Source of the DNA: Heterocephalus glaber
Taxonomy: Eukaryota > Chordata > Mammalia > Rodentia > Bathyergidae
Reading direction: 5' to 3'
DNA: 64,000 nucleotides
Assembly: GCF_000247695.1 (NCBI RefSeq)
Contig: NW_004624785.1
Span: forward strand, 302,362-366,361
Below, one piece after another: positions 16,751 through 28,924 of this stretch. Numbering within the stretch: the first letter of the stretch is position 1; every line of letters begins with the position of its first letter. The notes below the pieces were generated by a model that was not told the DNA's origin, ran no database searches, and saw only the letters and a list, made by a program, of their open reading frames with translations. The translations under genes were made by a program, and so were the position numbers.

Positions 16751-17282
16751 TATGGTAGACTCCCTTATGCACAGTTCCACTTTCTACAGTTTCAGTCCCC
16801 TATGGTTAACAATGGTCCAAAATATTACATGGAAAATTTCAGAAAGAATCAATTCTTAAATTGCCCTGTGCTGAGATGCATGGTGTAATCACACCCCTTA
16901 CTGCTCCATCTGTTCAAAGAATCATCCCTTTGTCCGGCCTATCCACTCAGTACACACTAACCACCCTTTAGTCAGCAGCCATCTGGGTGATCAGATGGAC
17001 TGTTGTGGTATCACAGTGCTTGGGTTCAATTTAGTTTACTTAATAATGGCCTCAAAGCACAAGAGTAATGAAGGTGGCAATTCCAATATGCCAAGAGAAG
17101 CAGTAAAGTCCTTCCTTTAGGTAAAAAGATGAAAATTCTTCAATTAAGAGATTGCTAAGATGTATGCTAAGAACCAACCTATGCATGAACAGTGAAAAAG
17201 GAAAAGGTTATCAATGCACGCTAGTTTTGTTGTTACACCTCACATTACAAAAGCTGGGCTGCAGTGTTAAAGTGCTTAGTTA
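16751..17282 (+). mobile_element. Tigger-type (pogo family) DNA transposon, 5' part
   Basis: Sequence after the L1 break resembles a Tigger1-like element: a leader (CCCTATGGTTAACAATGGTC, ATCATCCCTTTGTCCGGCC) followed at about 17046 by a remnant transposase start, MASKHKSNEGGNSNMP, comparable to the Tigger N-terminus. Frameshifts follow almost at once and the rest of the transposase is missing, so it is a truncated fossil. Confidence 0.75.
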
Positions 17283-17298
17283 AGATTAGCCAATAGGT

Positions 17299-17397
17299 AG
17301 AGCCAGGGATTTAGATCAGTGGTGCCGCGCCTGCCTGGCAAGCACAAGGTCCTGAGTTTGATTCCTGGTACCAAAAAAAAAAAAGAAAAAGAACTGG
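17299..17397 (+). mobile_element. tRNA-derived SINE with 17-bp target duplication
   Basis: Flanked by AAGATTAGCCAATAGGT at 17282-17298 and 17398-17414. It landed in L1 sequence close to the Tigger junction. Confidence 0.94.
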
Positions 17398-18570
17398 AAG
17401 ATTAGCCAATAGGTGTATGAAAAAGTGTTCACCATGAGTAATCATCAGAGAAATGCAAATCAAAACCACTATAAGGTGTCACCTCTCACCTGTTCTAATA
17501 ATGATAATCAAAAAGTTAAGAGGTGAAAAGTGTTGGGAAAGGTGTGGAGAAAAGGAAACCCCTATATGTTTCTACTTGGAATATAAATTGGTACAGCCAT
17601 TACAGAAAACAGTATGGAGGTTTCTCAAAACACAAAAAAATAGAACTACCTTATGACCCAGTAATTTCTCTTCTGGGTATATAACCTAAGAAAAAAAAAG
17701 AAGAAGAAATCACCTCATAGAGATATTTTTTTCCCTATGCTCAATGCAGCATTATTTGTAATAGACAGGCTATGGAATTAACCTACGTGTTTATCAACAG
17801 ATGAATGGATAAAGAAATTGTAAGAAAAAAATAAAAATATTATTCAGTGTTAAAAAAACATACTGTCTTTTGTGACAACAGGGGTGAACCTAGAAGACAT
17901 TATGTTGAGTGCAAAAAGCAAGGCATAGAACAAATACTGTGTGACTTCACTAATATGTGGAATCTTTAAAAAGCTGAGCTTACAGAAGCAGAGAAGAATG
18001 GTGATTACTGGGGTGGGGAGATGTAGGTCAAAGGGTACAAAGTCGCACTTATAAAAGATGAGTAACTCAAGAGATCTTAAAAAAACTACGAGGACTATCA
18101 CTAATGATACTGTATTATACACTGGAAATTTGCCACGAGAGATTTTAGGTGTTCTTACCACTACACATACACACAAAGGTGGCCATGTGAGGTGATGGAT
18201 ATGTTAATCGTGACAGTAGTCACTTCGCTATGCATATGTAAATCGTGATACACGGTATAGCTTAAAGCCTGTCAGTCTAAGGTGCTTCATGCTATGACTC
18301 CTTGACTGACAATGGACAAGACTGTAATTCATGACTGTATTTAGATCCAGAGAATGGCTAACTACATTTAGATCCAGCTTTGCTACTAGTAAATAAGAGC
18401 AACTATGAGCCGATCTTTTGAATAAAATCAGTTAACTCAGATGAGCCAGTGTGATACTGTGATGTAATAAACATGTATATTGTCTCTGCTCTTATTTCCT
18501 AGCAAAGAGCTGCTAAAATCCTTGCATTTTCTAATGATGGGGTGCTAAGACTTTTTCTTTTGCCCTATAA

Positions 18571-18940
18571 CAGTTGTTCTTGGTATCTGCAGGGGCCTGA
18601 TTTCAGAACCCATCACTTTCAGATTCCAAGATCCTTAGATGCTTAAGCTTCTTATACAAAATGGTGCAACATTTGCATGTCACTTATACAATTCTCCTTT
18701 ATACTTTAAATCATATCTAGATTACTAACAATACCTATGCAATGAAAATGAATGCTATGTAAACAGTTGTTACACTGTATTGTTGAGATAATAATGACAA
18801 AAAAAAAGTCTTTACACATTCAGTATAAACGCAATTTTGGGGGGGAATATTCTGAATAAACCTGTGGTTGATTGAACACAGGGTTGGTGAATCTGAGGTT
18901 TGGGAACCTGAGGTTGTGGGACTCGGCGCTGCAAAGCTAT
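18571..18940 (+). mobile_element. MER2-type nonautonomous Tigger element
   Basis: It begins near the terminal CAGTTGTTCTTGGTATCTGC and ends near a complementary terminus around GAGGTTTGGGAACCTGAGG. Inside are the characteristic ACTTTAAATCATATCTAGA and GTAAACAGTTGTTACACTGT blocks. I recognise this as a MER2-like internal deletion derivative of Tigger, nearly full length. Confidence 0.72.
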
Positions 18941-19048
18941 GGATGAAGAGGACTGAGGGCACTTGCTCTCTGACCCTGGCTCCTGACACAGTCCTAACCC
19001 CTTGGTGTTTTAGGTTGAGAGGAATACCTTTTGTTCAAATGAGGAGAC

Positions 19049-19145
19049 GCAGGGCTGGGGATTTAGCTCAGAGGTTTCGCCGCCTGCTATGCAAGCGCAA
19101 GGACCCAAGTTCGATCCCCAGTACCAGAAAAAAAAAAAAAAAAAA
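19049..19145 (+). mobile_element. tRNA-derived SINE
   Basis: GGGGATTTAGCTCAGAGG to CCCAGTACC and a long A tail. Duplication GAGGAGAC at 19041-19048 and 19146-19153. Confidence 0.92.
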
Positions 19146-19189
19146 GAGGAGACTCATAGTGAGTTCCCAGTTGGGGGCTGGCCACCAGA

Positions 19190-19610
19190 AACACTAAGCC
19201 ATTATTAAAAGCTTAGAAATTTTCAGCTTCAACCCCACCCTCTGGTAAGAAGAGCAGAGACTGAATTAATCAATGATGCTTACAAGATGAAGCCTCCAAA
19301 AAAATCCCTGAGCACTAGGATTCTGAGAGCTCTGAGCTGGGGGGCACACGGAGGTGTGGAGGGTGATGTGTCTGGTGAGCATGGAAGCTCCAACTTCTCC
19401 CCCATGCTGTGCCCTCTGCATCTCTTCATCTGTATCCTTTGGTTTATCCCTTGTAATAAACTGGCACCAGTAAGTGCCTTCCTAAGTTCTGTGAGCTGTT
19501 CTAGAAAACTAATGGAACCTGAGGAGGGGATCATGAGAAGCCCCTGGCTGACTCAGGCAGACAATGTCAGGACTGAAGTTGTAGGACCCTCAGCAGGCTG
19601 TTGCCCACTG
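19190..19610 (+). mobile_element. Old ERV LTR fragment
   Basis: Features such as TCAACCCCACCCTCTGGTAA, the TGTAATAAACTGGCACCAGT poly(A)-signal region and TCTGTGAGCTGTTCTAGA are typical of an ancient mammalian ERV LTR. The family is uncertain (possibly ERVL-like). An apparent open frame on the plus strand is incidental. Confidence 0.5.
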
Positions 19611-19728
19611 GAGAATGGCTTGGTGTATGAGGTTTGGTCACAGAGGTGTTCTCTGTCACACTGAGTACAAGAGTAGCAAAACCAGTTTGGCTTTCCTGTC
19701 TCTCATCCAGTTTCCTATCTGTTACTTA

Positions 19729-20019
<291 letters not shown>

Positions 20020-20122
20020 TCATTAAAAGTAATTTAAAATCTAAATTTCCCCCAGAGCATGGAGAAAAACACAAACAGCAGCATCAATCTGTTTTTACTG
20101 ACATTAACAAGTAGACCAAGAA

Positions 20123-20323
20123 CAGTGGTACCTTGGTTCACAAAAACTTTTGTTTGCGAACAATTTGGTTTGCAAACAGAAGCGTTGGGCAAAATTTTGT
20201 TTTTGTCTGCAAAATGCATCTCAGTTGACAAACATGACTACAGCCATCTTCTCCACACAAACACAAATGTGGCCATCTCTAAAATCGTAGAACAAAGTAA
20301 GTTTGTGAACCAAGGTTTCACTG
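20123..20323 (+). mobile_element. MITE-like DNA element with terminal inverted repeats
   Basis: A 201-bp segment starts CAGTGGTACCTTGGTTCACA and ends TGTGAACCAAGGTTTCACTG, an inverted repeat of about 22 bp with two or three mismatches. The inside is made of recurring TTTGTTTGCGAAC/GGTTTGCAAAC motifs. There is no coding capacity. It looks like a nonautonomous DNA transposon; the family name is uncertain. Confidence 0.7.
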
Positions 20324-20872
20324 TATTAGGCTCAGCTAGAGTCCTCTAATTTTCCTTCCTAGAATTACTTTTTTGGGCTATTTATTCTCACCCCTGTTTC
20401 TACACTTAAATGGCATATGCGCACATTTATGGATTTTAAATCAACCAACAGACATCATACTGAATGTATCTTCACAAGCTGTTTTCTTCACTCCACACTG
20501 GATTTTGACATTATAAATGCTGCTGCTGAGAACCTGCTTCATCCACTTTAACTGTTTGGTAGCAATCCATTTTATTTCTAAGTAGGTTTTTATTTTTATT
20601 TTAAAAAGTGATACATGTAGAGTAAAAACATTCCAAACGGAATGAAATGATACGCAATTAAGCAACATGACTACCTCCTTAAGATGCCAGTCATTATCTG
20701 CAAAACAATTACTACTGTAGAAAGATAAAATCACAAGTTCAGTCATAGATGTAACTGGCTTTTATTTGAGATTCATAAGTCAGGCAGTGTACATCCTACA
20801 AAAGAGAATGAGAGTACCCACAGGGCAATGGCAGAACTATGGTTTTGTAAGGTGGGAACAAAATGATAGAAC

Positions 20873-20888
20873 AACAACAACAACAAAA
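20873..20888 (+). repeat. CAA microsatellite
   Basis: Five CAA-type units in an otherwise unclassified intronic stretch. Confidence 0.8.
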
Positions 20889-21189
20889 ACTGAGAGACAA
20901 ACATGAGGTTACTTCAGGAAACCTTTTTTTGTAAGGATTAAAGCCCTTTTTTTGGAAAGCATTACTTTTTGTTGTAAAGGGTTAAAAGGAACTTCCTTAC
21001 TTCCCTTAATTCAGGCAGACTGGAATTTCCTATTTCCAGGAAAAACTGGTCTGTGTTGGGACCTATCTGCTTCCTTAACGTTTCAGTTTGATTATGTGGA
21101 ATTTAGCATGAACATCTCCATTTTGGGTTGGCCTGGTGTGCTGGGAACTAGTGCAGAAGCTCAGTCCAGAGGAATGACCTCCCATAATT

Positions 21190-21620
21190 TCTGTTTCACA
21201 CCACTAACACATTCCTTATATATACTTACTTATATCCCAGACATAGAGACCCTTTTCGTTTTTAACATATGAGTGGACCCAAATTACACTTTCTATTTTG
21301 TATTTTTCCCCTTCTCTTGCTAGCACAAAATATTCTTAGTATCAACAGACATGGATACAACATCCTTTTACGTGTATCCACAGCATTTTACTGCATTTAT
21401 TTCCCACAATTTAACCAGCATACAAATGATGTATATCTTGCTTTCCATGTAATATTGCAGTGTACAACTGTGGACCTCTTCCCATGTATCCAGTGGATCT
21501 GTGAAATTTCCAGAAGGAAAATCACTAGACTAAGGCAGATCCATATTTAGAATTGACAGATTTTGTCAAATTGCTTTCCAGAGATTAGTTACATTCCCAC
21601 ATTTCTACTAACTTGCTGAG
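21190..21620 (-). mobile_element. Possible antisense L1-derived fragment
   Basis: AT-rich sequence with L1-like pieces on the minus strand (GACAGATTTTGTCAAATTGC, TTTCCAGAGATTAGTTACAT). The similarity is weak; it could be another old repeat. Confidence 0.4.
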
Positions 21621-22444
21621 GGCTTTGAGTTGCGTAAAAGGAGGCTATCATACCCCCAAATTATTTTGAAAATAATTTTCTCCTGTTGCTTCAAGTAATT
21701 TTATAATTTACTTAATACTGCCATGGGCTAGCATGGGTTTTTAGCAGCATGTTGATGGAAATCACATGTAAGCCAATTTTAAGGCTAAAATAAAATGAAA
21801 GAAACATAAATAGCTAGTCCATAGACAGTAGCCCCAGAAAGGACAGCAAACATGGTTACTCCACACAGTGGAGGCATTTTACTTTTATGGGATCTCAGAA
21901 GAGTATCATTAATTATTCACATGGAATTTTTTAAAGGGGAAGAAGGACGCTGGACACTGTGAGATTATTACAATGGTCTTATCCTGTTTGCCCACAGGAT
22001 GTACATCTTGCTTCCTTATCTTAGGAGTGTATGGGCTTATTCCTTTCATTAACCATTTGCTCTCTTTCCCCCTCTGGCTTCCCCAAAGTATAGCTTCCTA
22101 CTTGTTTCCTATCAGGCTGCTACTTCACAGTCCTATGAATGCCCTGTCTCGATTATATACCTGGACTCCAGAGGCAGACCATCTAGGTTCACAATCCATC
22201 TCTGTAGCGTGCTGTTCAGCCTTCAGGAAGTGATTTAACCTACTTTAAAGTCTGTTAGCTTTCTGCCTCAATATTGTGAAGATAATTTTGGAACAGGCAA
22301 TATACATGGCATCTTATTTCCACACTACTTTGGAGCCTACTAGATAGAAAAATTATTAATAAAACATTAAAATACAACTTTAGGATAATATCTCTCATCT
22401 GTTTATTTTTACCCAAGAACTTTACTACTATCTTCAAAATCACC

Positions 22445-22590
22445 TTGTTGGGTGTGGCAGCGAATGCCTATAATCTCAGAACCCAAGAGGATGAGGCAGG
22501 AAGACTGCCAAGAGTTCAAGGCCAGCCTGGGCTCCATAGGGAATTCAAGTCAGCCCGAACTACCTAGCAAGGTCCTGTCTCAAAAAAACA
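22445..22590 (+). mobile_element. B1-like SINE
   Basis: GGTGTGGCAGCGAATGCC, GAGTTCAAGGCCAGCCTGG and CAAGGTCCTGTCTCAAA in order, with a short internal duplication typical of rodent B1 relatives. Confidence 0.85.
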
Positions 22591-22799
22591 AAATGAACAA
22601 AAACAAGAAAACAAGAAACCTAAAACCATCTAAACTTTAGCATTAGAATGTTCAGTTGAAAAATGTGATTTCCTTTGAGTCACCTTACGTTTACTGATAA
22701 AAGTGAGAGCAAAGTGTCTTTTTTCACAATTTCATACTGAAATTTAAAAATATGAAATAGTGAATTTTCCCTTTTATTCATTTTTTTTCTTAAAGTGTT

Positions 22800-23500
22800 G
22801 GTAATTTTAAAATTTTTTATTAGTACATGTTTGCAGTATATAATGATTACACTGATTGTGGGGAGTTGGTACATGGATATAATTAATACATTTTAATTCT
22901 TTTTTTACCCTCTTCCCCTCCCTCAATCTTATGGTTCCCTTCCCTAAAACTACCATCTTTAAAAGGTCAATTATCTTCAATATTTTTTTTTGGTACCGGG
23001 TATCTTCAATTTTTTTTTTTTTTTTGGTACCGGGGATCGAACTTGGGTCCTTGCGCCTGCGCAGCAAACCACTGAGCTAAATCCCTAGCCCCTATCTTCA
23101 ATATTTTTGACATGTATTTTGCTATTTACATTTTGGAATTCTCACATAAGAGAAAACATGTGATATTTATGTTTGTGTGTCTGATTTCTTTCACTTAACA
23201 TTACTGTGTCAAGGCACATCCACTTTCCTACAAATGACTCAAGTCATTTATGGTAAATACAGGAGAACCACATTTTCTTTATCCATTCATCTGTTGAAAG
23301 ATGACGTAGGCACTTCCAAGATTTAGCTTTATGAGTTATATGGGTAAATATGGGTATCCATGTATCACTATAATATGATGTCTTTAACTCTTTCAGGAAG
23401 ATATCTAGGTGGGGAATAACTGGGTTGAATGGAATTTCTATCTTTAGTTTTCTAAAGAATCTCCATTCTGATTTCCGTAGTGGTGTTACTGCCAATATGT
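22800..23500 (-). mobile_element. Antisense L1 3' end
   Basis: The minus strand reads L1 ORF2 C-terminal sequence (the AACAGATGAATGGATAAAGA block around 23280-23300) and then its 3' UTR toward lower coordinates. A tRNA-SINE pair splits it around 22980-23094. Confidence 0.7.
22982..23091 (-). mobile_element. tRNA-derived SINE plus a stub of a second 3' end
   Basis: The main copy (23011-23091, minus strand) has a poly(T)/GGTACC end. Below it, TATCTTCAAT is followed by another T run plus GGTACCGGG (22983-23000) and nothing more of a SINE. TATCTTCAAT occurs three times (22973, 23001 and 23092), so both the stub and the full copy are bounded by target duplication. Confidence 0.85.
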
Positions 23501-23586
23501 TTTAAAAACCAAGAAAGTTAAAAGAGAAATTTGCAAAAAAAAATTACCCAAATTGTCTAATATACGACGTACTTCTCTGAAGTTTT

Positions 23587-23743
23587 TTTTGTTGCTGTTG
23601 TTTTTGAGAAAGGGTCTCACTATGCAGTTCAGGCTGGCCTTGAACTCACTATGTAGCCCACGGTGGCCTTGAATTTGCAGTGATCTTCCTGCCTTAGCCT
23701 CCTGAGTACTGGGATTGCAGACATGAGCCACCATGCCCAGGTC
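23587..23743 (-). mobile_element. B1-like SINE with 16-bp target duplication
   Basis: Minus strand. Flanks ACTTCTCTGAAGTTTT at 23571-23586 and 23744-23759. Contains a duplicated CAGGCTGGCCTTGAA-type block. Confidence 0.93.
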
Positions 23744-24678
23744 ACTTCTCTGAAGTTTTAGAATGGCCCAGGGGCTGGTCTGTTTTATACCTTACTAACT
23801 GATAGGAGGTGGCCAGCTGGCTGCCTCAGGCTAGAGTAACTGATTTCACTCTAATACTCCTACTCTAATAGCTTTAGGGAAAAAATGGAAGTTACTTGTG
23901 ATTTTACCCTAAGTCAGTATTAACAGCAGAAAGATGTTTCATCCACAAGACCATGGACTTATAAAACATACAGCTCACAGATGACACTCAGCTCTAGAGA
24001 TGGACTCTCCCAGTCACCTTGGTGGATACCGGACATGACGTGACTACATTGAGGGTCTGACAACCTAGGACAAACTCTTCCTTCCACAGTTTGATTGACA
24101 CATTCCCGATGGCTTGAACTATCAATAGTACATATATGATTGTACCATCAGTGGTTCAGTACCATCTGGTAGCAAGACATACAAGTTATAGTCCCATCAT
24201 GAATGTGTTAAGGGACAGAGTTTGAATCAGCAACATGTACTCTCTGTCCTCCAAACTCTTGAGGTTTTTAGAGTAAGAATATCAGAAAGTACAAAAGTTT
24301 GGGAGACTGAGATGACAGTAAGTACAGACAATTAATTGATCATCTGGAAGATTCAGCATGATTTCCATAAGCTGAGGACTGTGAGCCAGGATGCCCAGGG
24401 TGCCACAGTGAGGAGCAAGTTTCCATGTGGCAGCAGCGAGTACCACACAGGCACTGGAGTGCAGCTCTAGGCCAGCTGCAGAGGAGCAGAGGCCACAGAC
24501 CTGGACTGGACTGGGATTTCATGCAGTCTGAGCAAACTGGCCAGGAAGGAATTTTATCAAGATGGAAGAAAAATTTGGAGGTGAACTATAGTCATAGCAA
24601 GTATCCTCAAAAAAAAAAGTATAATCCATTTAACTGGGCAAAAACAATGCTATTATTCTTTCAAAATCATTTTGTTTA

Positions 24679-24763
24679 GGGCCAGGGATGTAGCTCAGTG
24701 GCACTGCGGCTGCCTGGCAAGCACAAAGTCCTGAGTTAGATCCCTGGTACCAGGAAAGAAATT
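24679..24763 (+). mobile_element. tRNA-derived SINE
   Basis: GGGATGTAGCTCAGTGGCAC to CCCTGGTACC. Duplication ATTTTGTTTA at 24669-24678 and 24764-24773. Confidence 0.93.
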
Positions 24764-24950
24764 ATTTTGTTTAAACTTATAAGCTTGTAATAAATATCAC
24801 ATTATTTGGTTATATATATGATCTTAGCTGTCTACCCAGATTAAAAATCCTTGTATATTTGTTTCTATTTCTGTACTTTTCCAGAATATTCCCCATCTTC
24901 TTTCAGCGTGATACATGCTGTCAACAAATCTGTCCAAGCCCACACCACTG

Positions 24951-25148
24951 GCCAGGCATGGTGGTGTATGCCTGTAATTCCACCACTCTGAGAGCCTGAA
25001 GCAGGAGAATTCTAAGTTTGAGCCCAGACTGGGTAACTTAGTGACTTAGTAAGACCCTGTCTTAAAATAAAAATATAAAAAATGAAAAAAGGGCTAGGAA
25101 TGTGGCTCAGTATGAAGGTCCTGGGTTCAATCCCTGGTATCTTAAAAC
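24951..25148 (+). mobile_element. B1-dID dimeric SINE
   Basis: B1 half (GGCATGGTGGTGTATGCC), AATAAAAATA linker, ID half GGCTAGGAATGTGGCTCAGT to CCCTGGTATC. Its tail leads into the tandem duplication. Confidence 0.9.
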
Positions 25149-25174
25149 CAAAGCAAACCAAAACAAAATAAAGA

Positions 25175-25210
<36 letters not shown>

Positions 25211-25272
25211 CTAAAGCACTGGAAAGTGTCTTCTCTGTCTTCAAACCAAAGCAAACCAAAACAAAATAAAGA

Positions 25273-25306
<34 letters not shown>

Positions 25307-25338
25307 CTAAAGCACTGGAAAGTGTCTTCTCTGTCTTC
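25145..25338 (+). repeat. Tandem duplication of a 98-bp unit containing a CA microsatellite
   Basis: Units 25145-25242 and 25243-25338: each runs from AAACCAAAGCAAACCAAAAC through AAAGAGCG(CA)n to CACTGGAAAGTGTCTTCTCT. They are identical apart from the CA length (2 bp different). Repeated open frames seen on both strands are products of this duplication. Confidence 0.95.
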
Positions 25339-27201
25339 ATCGAGGCCCTTGTCCTTACTCCCCTTGCAGAGGGGCTTCGCTGGCTGGCAGGGCCCTGCCT
25401 TTCCCATCAGTGCCTCTACAGACTCAAGTGTGAGTCTCTCTAAACTTGCCCTTCCCATACCTTGGTCTCTGGCTTATAGGACAAAGGCTCTCAACCCCAA
25501 ACCTCCTCTTAACCACACACAGTTGGTCACACTAAAACCTATTCTGCTCCTCAGCTAAGGCTTCCGATTCTGAGGCGTCTCTTCTATCCTTTTCTTCTAC
25601 CTTTCCTTCCTCTTTCTTTCTACTGGGCAACATCTTCATGTTCTCTCTTTTTGAACACTTTACTGTATGACTCCTTCTGACTTCCTGTAAACCTCATGCA
25701 ATTAAAAACACTTCATTAGGTCTCATCACCCATGGAATAAATTTTAAGATCCTTAGACCATCCATGACTCAAGCAATTCTGCAGAATGGTCCTTTCATTC
25801 TGTTCTCCATGCTCATTACCTGTCACAAATCCTTACTCTAAAGTTTCAAACTTCACCTTTTCCCAGACTCTTCTACATCCCTTCCTTTTCTCATGCTATG
25901 CCCTACCTGCCTGAAAAGCCTTCTCCTTCATCTTCCTGCATTTTATCAGTCTTATCCTACCTAGAAAGCTTTGTCCTTCCCAGAACCTACTTGCTGACAT
26001 TCAAGCATATCTTTCCATTCCAATGTCAGCCTTCAGTTACAGTTGTTTGCATTTTAGTTGGTCTAGTAAGTCAGGGGCACAGCCCTGTGTTATTTAAATA
26101 ATTCTCCGCAGAAGGTTTTCAAAATGCCTTGCATAAAGTGGTATCAACTTAAACTGAGCCACAGAAACTCACTCTCCAAAAAAAACGTTTATTTGAGAAC
26201 AGCAAAGGATTCCAATCCTGGGTATGTGTGCTATGGTGCACCACAGGTGCATCTGAAGAGGACAGAGCAAAGAAAAGGTTTTAGAAGAAAAAAAGGGAGA
26301 GAAGTCCATGTAAGCTGTTTTTAAAACAAACACTGCTGGTTACTGGGCTTGCTGCAGTAGTTGGCATAATCCATCGGTGAAGACAGCCATTGTCAGGCCA
26401 GTGACCTGACAATATGCAATTGGCTTATTTGTGATATAAGAACACTTGGGTTTTGAGTCACTCCTTGCATGGTTCCTGTTATAAGCATATTTGTGGGAGG
26501 GGTTCTCCTTCATGGGCTCCCAGCTCCTTTTTGCTAGAACTGACATAAGAGATTCCATTTGATACTGGGTATCTTTCATAGCAGCAGCATTTTACTCAAA
26601 TATTTTACATGTGATGGTCTTGATAATTTTTACGAAAAATATAGTACTCTTAGGCGGACATCTAACCTTCATAACATATTATTTCACAGAGAAAGAAGTC
26701 AGATTTTGCTTATATATAATGACTTTCTAGGAAAATAATTTGTATGGTTGATCACAGAGTGATTTTCAGCATGCAACCACAGGAAAAAAATGAATTTTAG
26801 AATACAACATCACTATACTCTTAAAATAACATCACCTGGGTTATGAAAGTGGTCTCAGCTACAACAGAAAAGCTGGAAGGATACAGACAGGCATAGGTGG
26901 ATGGAAGGCTAGACAAATATGCGAGAAAGCAAGAACAGTAAATATTAATGATAAATCCTAGAAGGTGGGTATATGATTATTCACTACAAAATCTACTTTA
27001 CTTTTCTATGCCTGAAATCTTAAAATGTTGGAAAATTCAACAAACAAAATTTGTATACACAATCACTTTCTTTTGAGCTCCATTAGAGGGTAGACAAGAA
27101 ACACAGGGAAGGGTTAGGACCATCAGAGTCACCTGTCATATCTGGTGCCTGTGAACACGCGGCCTGGCACAGATAAAGTGCTTATTTAAAAAGTATTTGT
27201 T

Positions 27202-27287
27202 GGGCCAGGGATTTAGCTCCGTGGTTCCGGTGCCTGCCTTGCAAGCGCAAGGTCCCGAGTTAGATCCCCAGTACCAAAAAAAAAAAA
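27202..27287 (+). mobile_element. tRNA-derived SINE
   Basis: Duplication AAGTATTTGTT at 27191-27201 and 27288-27298; A box TAGCTCCGTGG carries one change. Confidence 0.93.
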
Positions 27288-28523
27288 AAGTATTTGTTAT
27301 ACAAACACTATCCCAGAATATGTCTTTTTGGATCCATAACAAACATACTTTAATGTGCCTTCCAGTGTAACTAGGTGGTTATATCCAACTCTCTTCCTAA
27401 GCCTTTTCCCCAACTAAATTAAATGTTCTATAAGGGCCAAGAGCAGTATACTCAACACATTTGCAGATTTAACACTCTAAATTTAAAAGGTATCTTATTC
27501 CCATAAGGCAAATGAAGAAATATATTTACATTGCCTTTGTTTGAGACTAATTTAAAGGTATTCATTGAAAGGATTTACAGCATTGGCTGTTTATCAGAAA
27601 GGAGATAGGCTGGTACCTGACTGTAGAGCCACAAGCAACACAGAAGGGAGTCAGAGTGACCAGGAAGGGTGGGAGTGACAGTGTAGGATGACTACAGGAA
27701 AACTGTACCCATGACAAATAGAGCTGTTTGTTGCTTACCAATGGAAAACTTTCTGAGAAATGCAACACTAGGTGACACTGGATCATCCTGTGAGCATACA
27801 AATCCAGATAGTATAGCCTACTGCATACTTGAGCTACACAGATTATATACGTGATATAACTTAGTACTCCTAGGGCCATGATGAATAAAATGTAAGATTA
27901 AATCAAATATAAGAGAAAATGAGTCAATCAAGAGACATGGTAAATGTGATACAGGTGAGACTCCTGCCAATGTAAACAGGCAGTGTTTTACAGTAACCAT
28001 TAAAAAATAAGTAGGAATATACTCTAACAGGATAAAAAATCCTATATTAAATACATAAACTAGTAACATAGTCACTAGTTATTGTTACTGAATATCATAT
28101 AATTGTGTGTGCTATGCTTTCATAAGGCAATGCAGCAGGTTCTATTACACCAGCATCACCACAATTATGTGAGTGAAGTACTGCACTACGATGTTAGGAC
28201 AGCAACATCATCACTAGGCAGTAAGAATTTTCATTTTTATTATAATCATGGGGCCACCATCACATATACAATCCACTGCTGACCAAAAATGTTACACTTA
28301 ATATAAAAAAATACAGTGAATGTTTAACTATTTTAAAAATATAGTAAAAGAACACTGCTATGAACTTCCTTCAAAATACTCCTCTTTGCTTTGAATACAC
28401 TTAATCCCATTGTGCTTGTCACTTTTTGAAATATTTCAAGAAGTCCTCGTTTTGTGAGTGTCTTTGCTTGAGCTCTTGTGGCTACCTTGATGTCCTGAAT
28501 TGAATCAAAATGTTTACTTTCCT

Positions 28524-28599
28524 CGGGCCGGGGATTTACCTCAGTGGTTCTGCTGCCTGCCTCGAAAGTGCCAGGTCCTGAGTTTGATCCCCAGTACCA
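28524..28599 (+). mobile_element. tRNA-derived SINE in mariner-derived element
   Basis: Flanks AAAATGTTTACTTTCCT and AAAATGTTTACTCTCCT (28507-28523, 28600-28616). The A box reads TACCTCAGTGG. Confidence 0.93.
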
Positions 28600-28832
28600 A
28601 AAATGTTTACTCTCCTGGTCATTTTTTACTTTGGGGAAGAGCCAGAACTCATGAATAAGGTGAATGAGGACACACTGTAATGGTTTTATGAGCCTTTTTT
28701 GTTAGATGGTTTTTATCAGCTGTATTCACTGTATTTTTGATAATATCTTGCAAAGACATGAAAGAAGATTACCAGAACCGTTTCAGAAAGTGGCAGTAAT
28801 GATGGGATAAGAATGTTTGAAGTGAAGGGAAT

Positions 28833-28924
28833 GGGCCGGGGATTTAGCTCAGTGGTTCCTCCGCCTGCCTCGCAAGTGCAAGGACCCAAGTTTGATCCCT
28901 GGTACCAAAAAAAAAAAAAAAAGA
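28833..28924 (+). mobile_element. tRNA-derived SINE in mariner-derived element
   Basis: Flanks TTTGAAGTGAAGGGAA and TCTGAAGTGAAGGGAA (28816-28831, 28925-28940). Intact A and B boxes and a long A tail. Confidence 0.94.

Larger units (their letters stand above)
16340..18270 (+). mobile_element. L1 3' half (ORF2 C-terminus and 3' UTR), interrupted
   Basis: Sense-strand L1 ORF2 C-terminal sequence at 16350-16750 (TCAACTAATTTTTGACAAGG and following) resumes at 17399-17830 (CATCAGAGAAATGCAAATCA) and passes into L1 3' UTR up to about 18270. A Tigger-type element and a tRNA-SINE separate the halves. Open frames are broken throughout. Confidence 0.8.

Noticed and set aside
19287..19664. 125-codon plus-strand open frame
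   Set aside because: It lies on an old ERV LTR and has no recognisable domain; the adjacent real coding sequence (exon 5) is on the minus strand.
25012..25558. Open frames of 77-148 codons on both strands
   Set aside because: They are made of a B1-dID SINE and a duplicated CA microsatellite (Cys-Val or His-Thr runs); no gene.
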